From assembly GCF_003385115.1 (NCBI RefSeq), contig NZ_QUNI01000010.1, positions 62,001-126,000 on the forward strand: a DNA stretch of 64,000 bases, written 5' to 3'. Positions 49,201 to 57,900 of this stretch are shown here, piece after piece (within the stretch, counting starts at the first letter, position 1; every line of letters begins with the position of its first letter). The notes under the pieces were generated by a model. The model was not told the origin of the DNA, ran no database searches, and was given only the letters and a program-made list of their open reading frames with translations. A program made the position numbers and the translations under genes. The DNA comes from Flavobacterium aquicola. Its GTDB lineage: Bacteria; Bacteroidota; Bacteroidia; Flavobacteriales; Flavobacteriaceae.

Positions 49201-50169
49201 TTGAAATTGGAAAATAAACCAACTACAATAACTATACAAAATTTTACTACCGAGAGTGGTGCCATTTACGCGTCAATCAATTTGAGTTATCAGATTTTTG
49301 GCTGTGAATTACATACTGCACCCATTGTTTTGGTCAATCATGCCCTAACTGGGAACTCCCAAGTTGTGGGTTCAAAAGGCTGGTGGAATGTACTCATAGG
49401 TGAAAACCGAACTATAGATACAAATAGATATACAATATTGGCTTTCAATATTCCAGGAAATGGTTTTGATGATACTGTAATCGAAAACTATTTGGATTTT
49501 ACTGCAAGAGATGTAGCTAGACTTTTTATAGAAGGATTAAAAGTGCTTCAAATAAAGCAGCTGTTTGCAATTATTGGTGGTTCTGTAGGCGGAGGAATTG
49601 CATGGGAAATTGCTGCATTGTCTCCTAAAATTACAAAGCACTTAATCCCGATAGCTACTGATTGGAAATCGACTGATTGGCTTATTGCCAATTGTTTCCT
49701 GCAGGAACAAATTTTAAATAATTCGGCAAAGCCAATAGAGGATGCAAGAATTCATGCAATGCTGTGTTACCGAACGCCCGAATCATTCAAAGCTAAATTT
49801 GACAGAACGATAAACGAGGAATTAGCTGTTTTTAACATCGAAAGCTGGCTGAATCATCATGGAGAGAAACTGCAGAAACGTTTTCAGCTTTCGGCATATA
49901 AGCTGATGAATCAATTGCTTAAAACGATAGATATTTCTCGAAACAGAGAATCTTTTGTAGCAGTAGCATCACAAATAGAAGCCGATATCCATATTATCGG
50001 CATCAATTCGGATTTGTTTTTTACGGTAAATGAAAATAAAGAAACCTACGAAATATTAAAAAAACAAAAAGAGAATGTAACGTTTCAGGAAATTGATTCC
50101 ATTCACGGACACGACGCTTTCTTGATCGAATATAAACAACTGGACAATTTGCTTAAAGGAATTTTTTAA
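49201..50169 (+). CDS. metX: Homoserine O-acetyltransferase, copy 2 (TTG start)
   Basis: Acylates homoserine for methionine synthesis. The protein is 322 residues. The triad is intact: Ser in GGSVGGGIAWEI, Asp in GINSDLFFTV, His in IHGHDAFLIEY. NHALTGNSQVVGSKGWWN matches copy 1. No ATG or GTG exists in frame between the upstream stop and the conserved region, so initiation must use TTG at 49201 or 49207; copy 1 starts ATG GAA AAT where this copy has TTG GAA AAT at 49207. A weak start may add to control. It is preceded by the SAM-I riboswitch and followed by thrA after 21 bases. Confidence 0.9.
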   Translation: MKLENKPTTITIQNFTTESGAIYASINLSYQIFGCELHTAPIVLVNHALTGNSQVVGSKGWWNVLIGENRTIDTNRYTILAFNIPGNGFDDTVIENYLDFTARDVARLFIEGLKVLQIKQLFAIIGGSVGGGIAWEIAALSPKITKHLIPIATDWKSTDWLIANCFLQEQILNNSAKPIEDARIHAMLCYRTPESFKAKFDRTINEELAVFNIESWLNHHGEKLQKRFQLSAYKLMNQLLKTIDISRNRESFVAVASQIEADIHIIGINSDLFFTVNENKETYEILKKQKENVTFQEIDSIHGHDAFLIEYKQLDNLLKGIF

Positions 50170-50190
50170 GCTGGAAAAAAATATATCAAA

Positions 50191-52605
50191 ATGAAAATAT
50201 TAAAATTTGGAGGAAAGTCTTTGTCGAACGGAGACGGAATCAATAAAGTGGTTGCAATAATTGAGAGTAAAGTAGGAGCAGGAGAACAAATTGCGATAGT
50301 AGTTTCGGCACGCGGGAATGCTACAGATGAATTAGAAGAAATATTGGCTTTGGCTTCAAAAAACGGTGATTATAAACCGCTTTTTGAAGATTTTAAACGT
50401 TACCAGCAAGACGTTTACACAGATGTTGATTTGTCTGTGGAGTTCAATAAGCTGGAAAAACTTTTTGAAGGCGTGAGTTTGATTGGCGATTACAGTGTAA
50501 AAATTAAAGACGAAGTACTATCTAAAGGAGAGTTGATTTCGGCAAAACTGCTTACGGCGATTCTAATTTCGAAAGGGATAAAAGCAAATTTTGCGGATAC
50601 CAGAGAATTGATTAAAACCGATTCGAATTATGGTGATGCACAGCCGGTAGAACAGCTTTCGAAGAAAAATGTGATCGCTTATTTTAAACAGCACAATGGT
50701 GACACTGTAAATGTTGTGACTGGTTTTATAGGCTCTAACAATAAAAATGAAGCCACGACTCTTGGCAGGAACGGTAGTAACTATACGGCTTCGTTGCTGG
50801 CGAATTATTTGGATGCCAAAGAACTTCAAAATTATACGCACGTAGATGGTATTTACACTGCTAATCCAGATTTGGTTTTGGATGCTAAAAAAATTGAATG
50901 CTTGTCGTTTAATGAAGCAAATGAGTTAGCAAATTTTGGAGCAACGATTTTGCATGCAAAAACGATTATTCCTTTGTTGGAAAAAAACATTCCGCTTCGT
51001 ATTTTGAATACTTTTAATCACGAAAATCAAGGGACATTAATCACTTCAAATTCTGATAAAGAAGGAATTAAAACTCTTTCAGTTTTGGAAAATGTGGCTT
51101 TGGTTAACTTGGAAGGAAGAGGATTGCTTGGAAAAACAGGCGTTGATGCTCGTATTTTTAGAGTAATGGGCGATAATGATATTAGTGTGAGTATTATTTC
51201 GCAAGGTTCATCTGAACGCGGCATTGGACTTGTGGTAAACGCTGATCTAGCTACAAAAGCAATGATTGAGCTGGAAAAAGAATTTGAAAATGATTTTTAT
51301 TCTAAAGACGTCAACAAAATTTCGGTAACTGATAATGTTTCGGTGATTTCGATTATCGGGCAGGATTTGAGTACGTTTCATAAACCATATACTGCTTTGA
51401 TCAAAAATAAAATTGTTCCGATTCTTTTCAACAACACGGTTACGGGTAAAAACGTGAGTTTGGTTGTGAAAAAAGAAGAATTGAATAAAGCTCTGAATGT
51501 AATTCACGGAGAGATTTTTGGAGTTTCCAAAAAAATCAATATCGCGATTTTTGGTCACGGATTAGTAGGAGGAACATTGATTAATCAGATTTTAGAATCA
51601 CAAGATGCTATTGAAAAACGCAAAGGTGTTAAACTGAATGTTTTTGCGATTGCTAATTCTAAAAGTGTGCTTTTGAATAAAGATGGAGTTTCACCAAATT
51701 GGAAAAACGAAATTCAGACCAATGGTTCTTCTTACACAATTGATGACGTTATTACTTATGCAAATGACAATCATTTGGAGAACTTGATTGCTATTGATAA
51801 CTCGGCAAGTAAAACTTTTGTTGAGAATTACATTAAATTGGCAGAGAATAGTTTTGACCTGATTTCATCCAATAAAGTTGCAAATACTTTGAGTTACTCA
51901 TTTTATAAAGAGTTGAGACAAGTATTAGAAAATAATCAAAAGACTTATTTGTATGAAACCAATGTTGGTGCTGGTTTGCCTTTGATTGATACGATAAAAT
52001 TATTGCATCTTTCAGGTGAGAATATCACTAAAATAAAAGGAGTTTTCTCAGGAACATTGAGTTATTTATTCAATAATTTCTCTGCAAAAGATGTTCCATT
52101 CAGCGAAATCTTGAAAGAAGCTATTGATAACGGTTATACTGAACCAGATCCGAGAGAAGACCTTTGCGGAAATGACGTTGGTAGAAAATTATTGATTTTG
52201 GCGAGAGAATTAGACTTGCAAAATGAGTTTGAAGAAATTGCTATTCAGAATTTAATTCCGGAACATTTGCGTGAAGGAGAGGTTTCTGATTTCTTGAATA
52301 AACTGAAAGAGTTTGACCCGATTTATGATAAAATAAAAGCAGATCAACAGCCGAATCACGTGTTAAGATACATCGGTGAGTTGTCCGGTGATTTGCAAAA
52401 TGATAAAGGAAATTTGGAGGTGAAATTGGTTTCAGTACCAAAAGATACCGCTTTGGGCGGATTGAAAGGTTCTGATTCTTTCTTCGAAATTTACACAGAA
52501 TCCTATGGAGACAGACCAATTGTTATTCAAGGAGCTGGAGCTGGTTCTGCAGTAACGGCAAGAGGAGTTTTTGGAGATATTTTGAGATTGTCTGATAAAG
52601 GATAG
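50191..52605 (+). CDS. thrA: Bifunctional aspartate kinase / homoserine dehydrogenase
   Basis: Fused enzyme of 804 residues for the first and third steps of the aspartate pathway. The aspartokinase domain (about 1-290) starts MKILKFGGKSLSNGDG and has GFIGSNNKNEATTLGRNGSNYTA. ACT-type regulatory domains span about 300-440 (VSIISQGSSERGIGLVV). The homoserine dehydrogenase domain (about 447-804) carries GHGLVGGTLI, SSNKVAN (Lys562), FSGTLSYLF, GYTEPDPREDL and CGNDVGRK, all active-site positions kept. The second SD/TTG-like start is not needed; ATG 50191 is clear. It forms an operon with metX behind the SAM riboswitch. Its dehydrogenase half is the parent-type relative of the degenerate gene at 45344. 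Confidence 0.95.
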   Translation: MKILKFGGKSLSNGDGINKVVAIIESKVGAGEQIAIVVSARGNATDELEEILALASKNGDYKPLFEDFKRYQQDVYTDVDLSVEFNKLEKLFEGVSLIGDYSVKIKDEVLSKGELISAKLLTAILISKGIKANFADTRELIKTDSNYGDAQPVEQLSKKNVIAYFKQHNGDTVNVVTGFIGSNNKNEATTLGRNGSNYTASLLANYLDAKELQNYTHVDGIYTANPDLVLDAKKIECLSFNEANELANFGATILHAKTIIPLLEKNIPLRILNTFNHENQGTLITSNSDKEGIKTLSVLENVALVNLEGRGLLGKTGVDARIFRVMGDNDISVSIISQGSSERGIGLVVNADLATKAMIELEKEFENDFYSKDVNKISVTDNVSVISIIGQDLSTFHKPYTALIKNKIVPILFNNTVTGKNVSLVVKKEELNKALNVIHGEIFGVSKKINIAIFGHGLVGGTLINQILESQDAIEKRKGVKLNVFAIANSKSVLLNKDGVSPNWKNEIQTNGSSYTIDDVITYANDNHLENLIAIDNSASKTFVENYIKLAENSFDLISSNKVANTLSYSFYKELRQVLENNQKTYLYETNVGAGLPLIDTIKLLHLSGENITKIKGVFSGTLSYLFNNFSAKDVPFSEILKEAIDNGYTEPDPREDLCGNDVGRKLLILARELDLQNEFEEIAIQNLIPEHLREGEVSDFLNKLKEFDPIYDKIKADQQPNHVLRYIGELSGDLQNDKGNLEVKLVSVPKDTALGGLKGSDSFFEIYTESYGDRPIVIQGAGAGSAVTARGVFGDILRLSDKG

Positions 52606-52720
52606 GCATTTTAGATTGCAGATTTTAGATTTAAGAATTCAGATTTTTGGAATGAATGATTTAATCGCAAAGTATTTGAAATGAAATAATTTTAATTGTA
52701 AAAAATAAAATTTCAGCAAA

Positions 52721-53023
52721 ATGATATTTATAACACAGTTAATATATGTAGTCGAAGGACAAGAAGAAGTTTTTCATCAGTTTGAAGATGTCGCTATTCC
52801 AACGATTTTGAAATACAATGGACAATTATTGCTTCGGGTACGTCCAGATGATAAAAATTATGTAGAAAGTATTATAGAGAAACCGTACGAAATCCATTTG
52901 GTGCAATTTGCTTCAGAAGAAGATTTTGAGAATTTCAAACATGATGAGGAACGAAAAAAGTTTCTTCATTTGAAAGATCAGTCAATAAGAGCAACGCTAA
53001 TGGTTAAAGGTGTTAAGCTTTAA
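52721..53023 (+). CDS. DUF1330 domain protein
   Basis: A 100-residue alpha/beta ferredoxin-like (dimeric barrel) protein: FITQLIYVVEGQEEVFHQFE, NGQLLLRVRP and EIHLVQFASEEDFENF fit DUF1330. No catalytic residues are known. It follows thrA by 115 bases of word-repeat spacer (TTTAGAT / CAGATTTT words) with no terminator, so it may be the tail of the same transcript. Function unknown. Confidence 0.75.
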   Translation: MIFITQLIYVVEGQEEVFHQFEDVAIPTILKYNGQLLLRVRPDDKNYVESIIEKPYEIHLVQFASEEDFENFKHDEERKKFLHLKDQSIRATLMVKGVKL

Positions 53024-53057
53024 TTTTTTATAAAATAATAATAACTTAAAACAAGAC

Positions 53058-53109
53058 TTACCTCCAGTCTTAACTCCTTCTTCGCCACGGCGAAAGAGTT
53101 GGGGAGGGT
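53058..53109 (+). repeat. GC-rich hairpin repeat before osmC-like gene
   Basis: TTCGCC (53081-53086) / GGCGAA (53089-53094), flanked by AACTC / GAGTT and ACCTCC / GGGAGGGT, forms a long imperfect hairpin. It is more GC-rich than its surroundings and has no T run. It resembles a dispersed intergenic palindrome and not a terminator. Confidence 0.55.
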
Positions 53110-53113
53110 ACAG

Positions 53114-53548
53114 ATGAAAATAACATTAGACAGAGTAAACGAAAATTTCCATTTTGAGTTAAAAAACGAACGCGGTCACATCGTAAACGTTGATGCAAGA
53201 CCTGAATTTGGCGGAAACGATATGGGACCAAGCCCAATGGAATTAGTATTAATGGGTGTTGCTGGATGCAGTGGAATTGATATGATTTCGATTCTAAAAA
53301 AACAGCGTCAGGAAATTACTTCTTTCAAAGCTGAGGTGGAAGGAGAACGTGTTCAGGTTGGAGAAGCAAAACCATTCAAAGATATTCATGTGGTTTTTTC
53401 TCTGGAAGGAAACATCAAAGAAGACAAAGCAGCAAAAGCGGCACAATTATCTTTTGATAAATATTGCTCGGTTTCTAAAACAGTAGAGCCAACTGCTACG
53501 ATTCATTACAAAGTGGTTTTGAACGGAGTGGAATTGGCAAAAATCTAA
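53114..53548 (+). CDS. OsmC family protein
   Basis: OsmC/Ohr-like protein of 144 residues from ATG 53114; the frame opens at TTG 53099 inside the hairpin repeat, which is unlikely as a start. Typical elements are GNDMGPSPMELVLMGVAGCSGIDMISIL, with the reactive Cys in GVAGCSG, and YCSVSKTVEPTATIHY with the second Cys. Such proteins reduce organic hydroperoxides, or act on unknown thiol substrates in the YhfA branch, which this resembles by its EFGGNDMGPSP motif. The next gene starts 1 base after its stop. Confidence 0.9.
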   Translation: MKITLDRVNENFHFELKNERGHIVNVDARPEFGGNDMGPSPMELVLMGVAGCSGIDMISILKKQRQEITSFKAEVEGERVQVGEAKPFKDIHVVFSLEGNIKEDKAAKAAQLSFDKYCSVSKTVEPTATIHYKVVLNGVELAKI

Positions 53549-53549
53549 G

Positions 53550-54458
53550 ATGAAAATCAAAGGCAGATCTTATTTTAAAGAAAGTAATGCAGATTTGGAG
53601 ATTTTTGAAAATTGGGTTGATCAATTAGAAAATCACAACGAAAGAGTTTACGAAAGGATTGAGGTAACGACTTCACTTGGAAAAACTCATATTTGGGGAT
53701 TAAATACCAAAGAAGAAAATCTAGAAACACTGGTTGTTTTTCCAGGAGCACGTACAACTTCTTTTTTTTGGGACTTTGACAAAGGTTTGGATAATTTAAA
53801 TCACAAGATGAAAATCTATTTGGTTGAAACCAATGGATTACCAAATTTAAGCGACGGATTAACACCAGATATTAAATCATTGGATTATGGATTATGGGCT
53901 GTCGAAGTTTTTGATAAACTGAAAATTGAAAAAGCATTTATTGCGGGGGCTTCATTTGGAGGTTTAATCTGCATGAAACTGGCAATTGTTAAGCCAGAGT
54001 TGGTTAAAGCTGCTTTTTTACTGAATGCTGGTTGTTTACAGCCTTTTTCGCTTTCGGTTAAAAATCTTTATTATAATCTTTTGCCAATAATAAGTCCGAG
54101 TATAAAGAATGTTTCAAAGTTTTTGGATAAAGCGATTTTTTGCAAGCCGAACCATACATTATCTGCGGTTTCTGAAAAACTGATTATCGATTATGAAGTT
54201 TTAGCCTTGACCAAATATAAAGATAATACGCAAAAGCCTTATTATATGGATGAGGAATTGGCAGATGTTGCGGTAGATACTTACTTGCTTCAGGGAGATA
54301 ATGATATGTTATTTCCGCATCAAAAATCGATTGACAATGCAAAAAAACATATTAAAACTTTAAAAGAGATTGAAATATTTGAAAATGTAGGTCATGGTAT
54401 AGAAACTTATGCCAAAGCAATGAATTACATTGGATTAAAAATAAAAAATTATAGCTAA
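53550..54458 (+). CDS. Alpha/beta hydrolase
   Basis: Protein of 302 residues with an alpha/beta hydrolase fold. Nucleophile elbow GASFGGLIC (Ser about 134), acid in LLQGDNDMLFP, and His in ENVGHGIETY. The oxyanion region is VVFPGARTTSFFW. Substrate unknown. It begins 1 base after the OsmC stop and is followed by the metZ-type gene after 36 bases, so it probably belongs to one transcript running from the OsmC gene to the terminator at 55688. Confidence 0.85.
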   Translation: MKIKGRSYFKESNADLEIFENWVDQLENHNERVYERIEVTTSLGKTHIWGLNTKEENLETLVVFPGARTTSFFWDFDKGLDNLNHKMKIYLVETNGLPNLSDGLTPDIKSLDYGLWAVEVFDKLKIEKAFIAGASFGGLICMKLAIVKPELVKAAFLLNAGCLQPFSLSVKNLYYNLLPIISPSIKNVSKFLDKAIFCKPNHTLSAVSEKLIIDYEVLALTKYKDNTQKPYYMDEELADVAVDTYLLQGDNDMLFPHQKSIDNAKKHIKTLKEIEIFENVGHGIETYAKAMNYIGLKIKNYS

Positions 54459-54494
54459 GATATACCAAACAGTATATTTAATAAATTAGAAAAC

Positions 54495-55670
54495 ATGAGC
54501 GAACAAGAATTTGGTTTTGAAACCCAAGCCATACGTACCCATTTAGACAGAACACAATACCAAGAACATTCCACACCATTATATTTGTCTTCAAGTTTTG
54601 TTTTTGAAGACGCTGAGGACATGAGGGCTTCTTTTACGGAAGAAAAAGTGCGAAATATTTACAGCCGTTTTAGCAATCCAAATACAACTGAATTTGTTGA
54701 TAAGGTTTGTGCAATGGAAGGTGCCGAGGCTGGTTATGCCTTTGCAACAGGGATGGCAGCGATTTATTCGTCCTTTGCTGCATTGTTAGATTCTGGTGAT
54801 CATATTGTATCTGCGGGCAGTGTTTTTGGTTCTACACATGCGCTTTTTATGACTTATTTCCCAAAATGGAAAATCGAAACCAGTTATTTTGATATCAATA
54901 AACCAGAAACAGTTGAAAGTTTTATAAAACCAAATTCAAAAATTTTATATGTAGAAACGCCAACTAATCCTGGTGTTGATGTAATTGATTTGGAATTATT
55001 AGGTGGTATTGCCAAAAAGCATAACCTGATTTTGATTGTAGATAATTGTTTTGCTACGCCTTATATTCAGCAGCCTATTAAATATGGTGCTCATATAGTT
55101 GTGCATTCGGCTACAAAGTTGATGGATGGTCAAGGACGAGTTTTAGGAGGAGTTGCTGTTGGCGATGCCGATTTGATTCGCAAGATATATTTGTTTTCAA
55201 GAAATACAGGACCGGCAATGTCGCCGTTTAATGCTTGGGTTTTGTCAAAAAGTTTAGAAACTTTGGCTGTTCGTGTCGACAGACATTGCGAAAATGCATT
55301 GAAAGTGGCTGAGTTTTTAGAAAGTCATCCAAATGTAAATAGCGTGAAATATCCTTTCTTAAAATCGCATCCAAAATATGAAATAGCCAAAAAGCAGATG
55401 CTTTTGGGAGGTAATATTATTGCGTTCGAGATTAAAGGCGGAATTGATGCAGGCCGACAATTTTTGGATAAAATAAAATTATGTTCTTTGTCAGCAAACA
55501 TTGGTGATGTAAAAACAATTGTGACGCATCCAGCTTCGACAACCCACAGTAAATTATCTGTTGATGAAAAATTAGCAGTTGGTATTACCGAAGGATTGGT
55601 ACGTGTTTCCGTTGGTTTGGAAAACGTAAAAGACGTAATTGCCGATTTGGATCAGGCACTTTCTAAATAA
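54495..55670 (+). CDS. metZ: Trans-sulfuration PLP enzyme, O-succinylhomoserine sulfhydrylase type
   Basis: PLP enzyme of the Cys/Met family, 391 residues. YSRFSNPNTTEFVDKVCAMEG, FATGMAAIYSSFAALLDSGDH, IVDNCFATPYIQQPIKYGAHIV and the PLP Lys in HSATKLMDGQGRVLGG. It is shorter than MetY and resembles MetZ or cystathionine gamma-synthase; the Q-G-R-V-L-G-G stretch favours MetZ. Which acylated homoserine and sulfur donor it uses cannot be settled by eye. Together with metY it gives this genome two sulfhydrylase-type routes in one region. Confidence 0.88.
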   Translation: MSEQEFGFETQAIRTHLDRTQYQEHSTPLYLSSSFVFEDAEDMRASFTEEKVRNIYSRFSNPNTTEFVDKVCAMEGAEAGYAFATGMAAIYSSFAALLDSGDHIVSAGSVFGSTHALFMTYFPKWKIETSYFDINKPETVESFIKPNSKILYVETPTNPGVDVIDLELLGGIAKKHNLILIVDNCFATPYIQQPIKYGAHIVVHSATKLMDGQGRVLGGVAVGDADLIRKIYLFSRNTGPAMSPFNAWVLSKSLETLAVRVDRHCENALKVAEFLESHPNVNSVKYPFLKSHPKYEIAKKQMLLGGNIIAFEIKGGIDAGRQFLDKIKLCSLSANIGDVKTIVTHPASTTHSKLSVDEKLAVGITEGLVRVSVGLENVKDVIADLDQALSK

Positions 55671-55685
55671 AGCTTGTAATATATA

Positions 55686-55717
55686 ATAAAACCCACGGTT
55701 AGAGCCGTGGGTTTTAC
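55686..55717 (+). terminator. Terminator after metZ
   Basis: AAAACCCACGG (55688-55698) / CCGTGGGTTTT (55705-55715), loop TTAGAG; also positioned for the convergent barrel gene. Confidence 0.9.
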
Positions 55718-55739
55718 TTTTTTAATGATTTGTTCCTTG

Positions 55740-56384
55740 TTATTTTATAAATAGAGAAATCCCTATATTGGCGCCTAGTACACCAGATTTGGTTTTGACC
55801 CCATCTTTTTTATAAGTGAATTTGGTATAGTCTATGCCTAAATCGAAACTAAATGATTTTGTGATAAAATAGGCCAGTCCGCCGCCTGCATTCCAAGTCA
55901 ATCCATTACCGCTGTTTTTTTCATAATAATAAGCAGACCCATCTGATGTAGAACTTACGCTAGTACTTTCTAGTTTAAAATTAGCAAAACCAATTCCTGT
56001 ATTTAAATATGGTCTAACTTTAGTTTTAGAAAAAAAATAAGTAACATTTGGCATTATACTAAATATATTTTGAATCTCTTTTGCATCATACATTACGCTG
56101 TAGTCATCATAATATTTATCAAAATGTGATTTTGTTTTCTTGTTGCTATAGTCTAATTCTAAACCTAACTCTAAATTGTCTATTATGAAATAGCCAACAC
56201 TAGGAGAAATAGTAAAAGAGCTGGTTTTTGGACCATTCGTAGTTTGTCCTTCATAATTATATTTTACGGTTGTTGAATTGAATCCTAATCCACTTTTTCC
56301 GCTAATTACAAAAGTACCTTTCTCTGTTTGTGCAATTATTGCACTAAAATAAATTAAGGCAGCTATTAAAAATATTTTTTTCAT
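55740..56384 (-). CDS. Outer-membrane beta-barrel protein, tandem copy 2
   Basis: A 214-residue porin-family barrel: signal peptide (MKKIFLIAALIYFSAIIAQ), then alternating strands (ISGKSGLGFNSTTVKYNYEG, VGYFIIDNLELGLELDYSNK, TYFFSKTKVRPYLNTGIGFA, WNAGGGLAYFITKSFSFDLG) and a C-terminal GANIGISLFIK. It is homologous along its length with the gene just upstream on the same strand. Function unknown; small barrels of this type are abundant in Bacteroidota. Confidence 0.85.
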   Translation of the reverse strand: MKKIFLIAALIYFSAIIAQTEKGTFVISGKSGLGFNSTTVKYNYEGQTTNGPKTSSFTISPSVGYFIIDNLELGLELDYSNKKTKSHFDKYYDDYSVMYDAKEIQNIFSIMPNVTYFFSKTKVRPYLNTGIGFANFKLESTSVSSTSDGSAYYYEKNSGNGLTWNAGGGLAYFITKSFSFDLGIDYTKFTYKKDGVKTKSGVLGANIGISLFIK

Positions 56385-56398
56385 TTTCTTGTAATTTA

Positions 56399-57043
56399 TT
56401 ATTTTAAAAATATCGAGATCCCAATATTGGCACCCAATATTCCAGATTTGGTTTTAATATCTTTTTCTTCATAAGTGAATTGACTGTAGCTTATTCCTAA
56501 ATCAAAACAAATAGTTTGTGAGATAAAATAAGCAATTCCACCGCCACCTCCCCAAACTAATCCATTACCATCGCTTTCATTAGTCGAAATTACACCCGAT
56601 GATTCCAAAGTTTTTGTTTCATTTTTAATAGTGGCATATCCCATTCCTGCCTCTATGAAGGGTCTAAATTTTTCTTTGGAAAAAAAATAGGTTGCGGTTG
56701 GTATAATTGCAAAAGTATTTTGCGTATTTTCGAAGTCAATTGCAGGATTATAACCAGTTGACAGCGGTGGAATATAACTGACTTCTTGTTTTATTTTTGT
56801 TGCTGTATAATCAAACTCCAAGCCTATAGATAGATTATCAATTATGAAATAGCCAGCGCTTGGTGAAATACTAAAAGAGGTTGTTTTTGGACCATCGGTT
56901 GTTTTTCCCTCATATTCATATTCTACAGTTGCTGAAGTAAAGCCCAATCCAGTTTTTCCACTAATCATAAAAGAGCCTTTCTCAGTTTGTGCTGTTATTG
57001 CACCAAAAGAAATTAATGCAATAAGTAAAGAAATTTTTTTCAT
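56399..57043 (-). CDS. Outer-membrane beta-barrel protein, tandem copy 1
   Basis: A 214-residue barrel, the same length as the downstream copy, only 14 bases apart on the same strand, so the pair is co-transcribed. Signal peptide MKKISLLIALISFGAITAQ; matching landmarks are TEKGSFMISGKTGLGF, SAGYFIIDNLSIGLEFDY, ATYFFSKEKFRPFIEAG, FISQTICFDLGISYSQF and terminal GANIGISIFLK. The two differ mostly in surface-loop segments (about 75-95 and 130-150), as expected for diverging surface proteins after recent duplication. Confidence 0.85.
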   Translation of the reverse strand: MKKISLLIALISFGAITAQTEKGSFMISGKTGLGFTSATVEYEYEGKTTDGPKTTSFSISPSAGYFIIDNLSIGLEFDYTATKIKQEVSYIPPLSTGYNPAIDFENTQNTFAIIPTATYFFSKEKFRPFIEAGMGYATIKNETKTLESSGVISTNESDGNGLVWGGGGGIAYFISQTICFDLGISYSQFTYEEKDIKTKSGILGANIGISIFLK

Positions 57044-57179
57044 TTGTTTTTTTTAGTGGGGCTAAAGTAATATTTTAATTGATTTATTTGTGAGATAAAT
57101 AGGTGTTTTTTGTTAAATTTGAAGTGTAAAAAGTATTTTTGAATAATGTTTAAAAAAGGCAGTATGATTCTGAAAATCA

Positions 57180-57209
57180 TTGTATTATTTTTATCATAAG
57201 TGATTTTTG
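57180..57209 (+). promoter_or_regulatory. Promoter of the small hydrolase gene
   Basis: TTG (57180-57182), 19-base spacer, GATTTTTG (57202-57209), one base from consensus. Predicted RNA start near 57216. Confidence 0.5.
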
Positions 57210-57256
57210 TTATTATTTAGTTAATGTTAATCAAGAATATCAAATATTTTTTGGAT

Positions 57257-57775
57257 ATGAAACCAAGACTAGTAATTTTATCAGATTTATGGGGAAAGGA
57301 AAAATCCGACTGGGTTTCATTTTATATTGAATTATTACAGGACAAGTTCGAAATTCAATGTTATGATTGTTGCGAATTAGGTAAAATTGACACAAGCGAT
57401 TATGCCGAAGAAAATCTCCACAACCAGTTTATCAATGGCGGAATAGAAAAGGCTGTCAAGAATCTTTTGAAAGGAGAAAAGAATCAGATTGATGTTCTTG
57501 CCTTTAGCATTGGCGGAACAATTGCATGGAAAGCCGCTTTGAAAGGACTGAATGTTAGAAATTTTTTTGCTGTTTCATCAACGCGTCTGCGTTATGAGAA
57601 TGAAACTCCGACGGGAAGAATAAAACTTTATTATGGAGAAAATGACCGCAATAAGCCAAACTATGATTGGTTTCAAAAACATTCAATAAGTTTTGAAATT
57701 GTAAAAAAGAAGGAGCATAATTTTTATACCGATAAAGATTCTGCAATTGTAATCTGTAATGAAATTTTAAAATAA
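57257..57775 (+). CDS. Small alpha/beta hydrolase-like protein
   Basis: The protein is 172 residues from ATG 57257; an upstream ATG at 57224 would add 11 residues but would leave almost no leader behind the promoter. It begins KPRLVILSDLWGKEKSDW and has a nucleophile-elbow-like FSIGGTIAWKAA, with GENDRNKPNYDWF and EHNFYTDKDS as possible acid and His positions. It is short for the superfamily, close to minimal. Substrate unknown. The Rrf2 gene follows after 125 bases with its own -7 element. Confidence 0.7.
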   Translation: MKPRLVILSDLWGKEKSDWVSFYIELLQDKFEIQCYDCCELGKIDTSDYAEENLHNQFINGGIEKAVKNLLKGEKNQIDVLAFSIGGTIAWKAALKGLNVRNFFAVSSTRLRYENETPTGRIKLYYGENDRNKPNYDWFQKHSISFEIVKKKEHNFYTDKDSAIVICNEILK

Positions 57776-57900
57776 TTTCATACAATTAACTTACAAAAGA
57801 ATAAAGTTTGTAGCTTCGCAAATATATTTTAAGAGCGATTATTTTTGTTTAAAATAAAATCAAAAATCTATAATCGTTAATCTGCAATCTTAGATCATTT

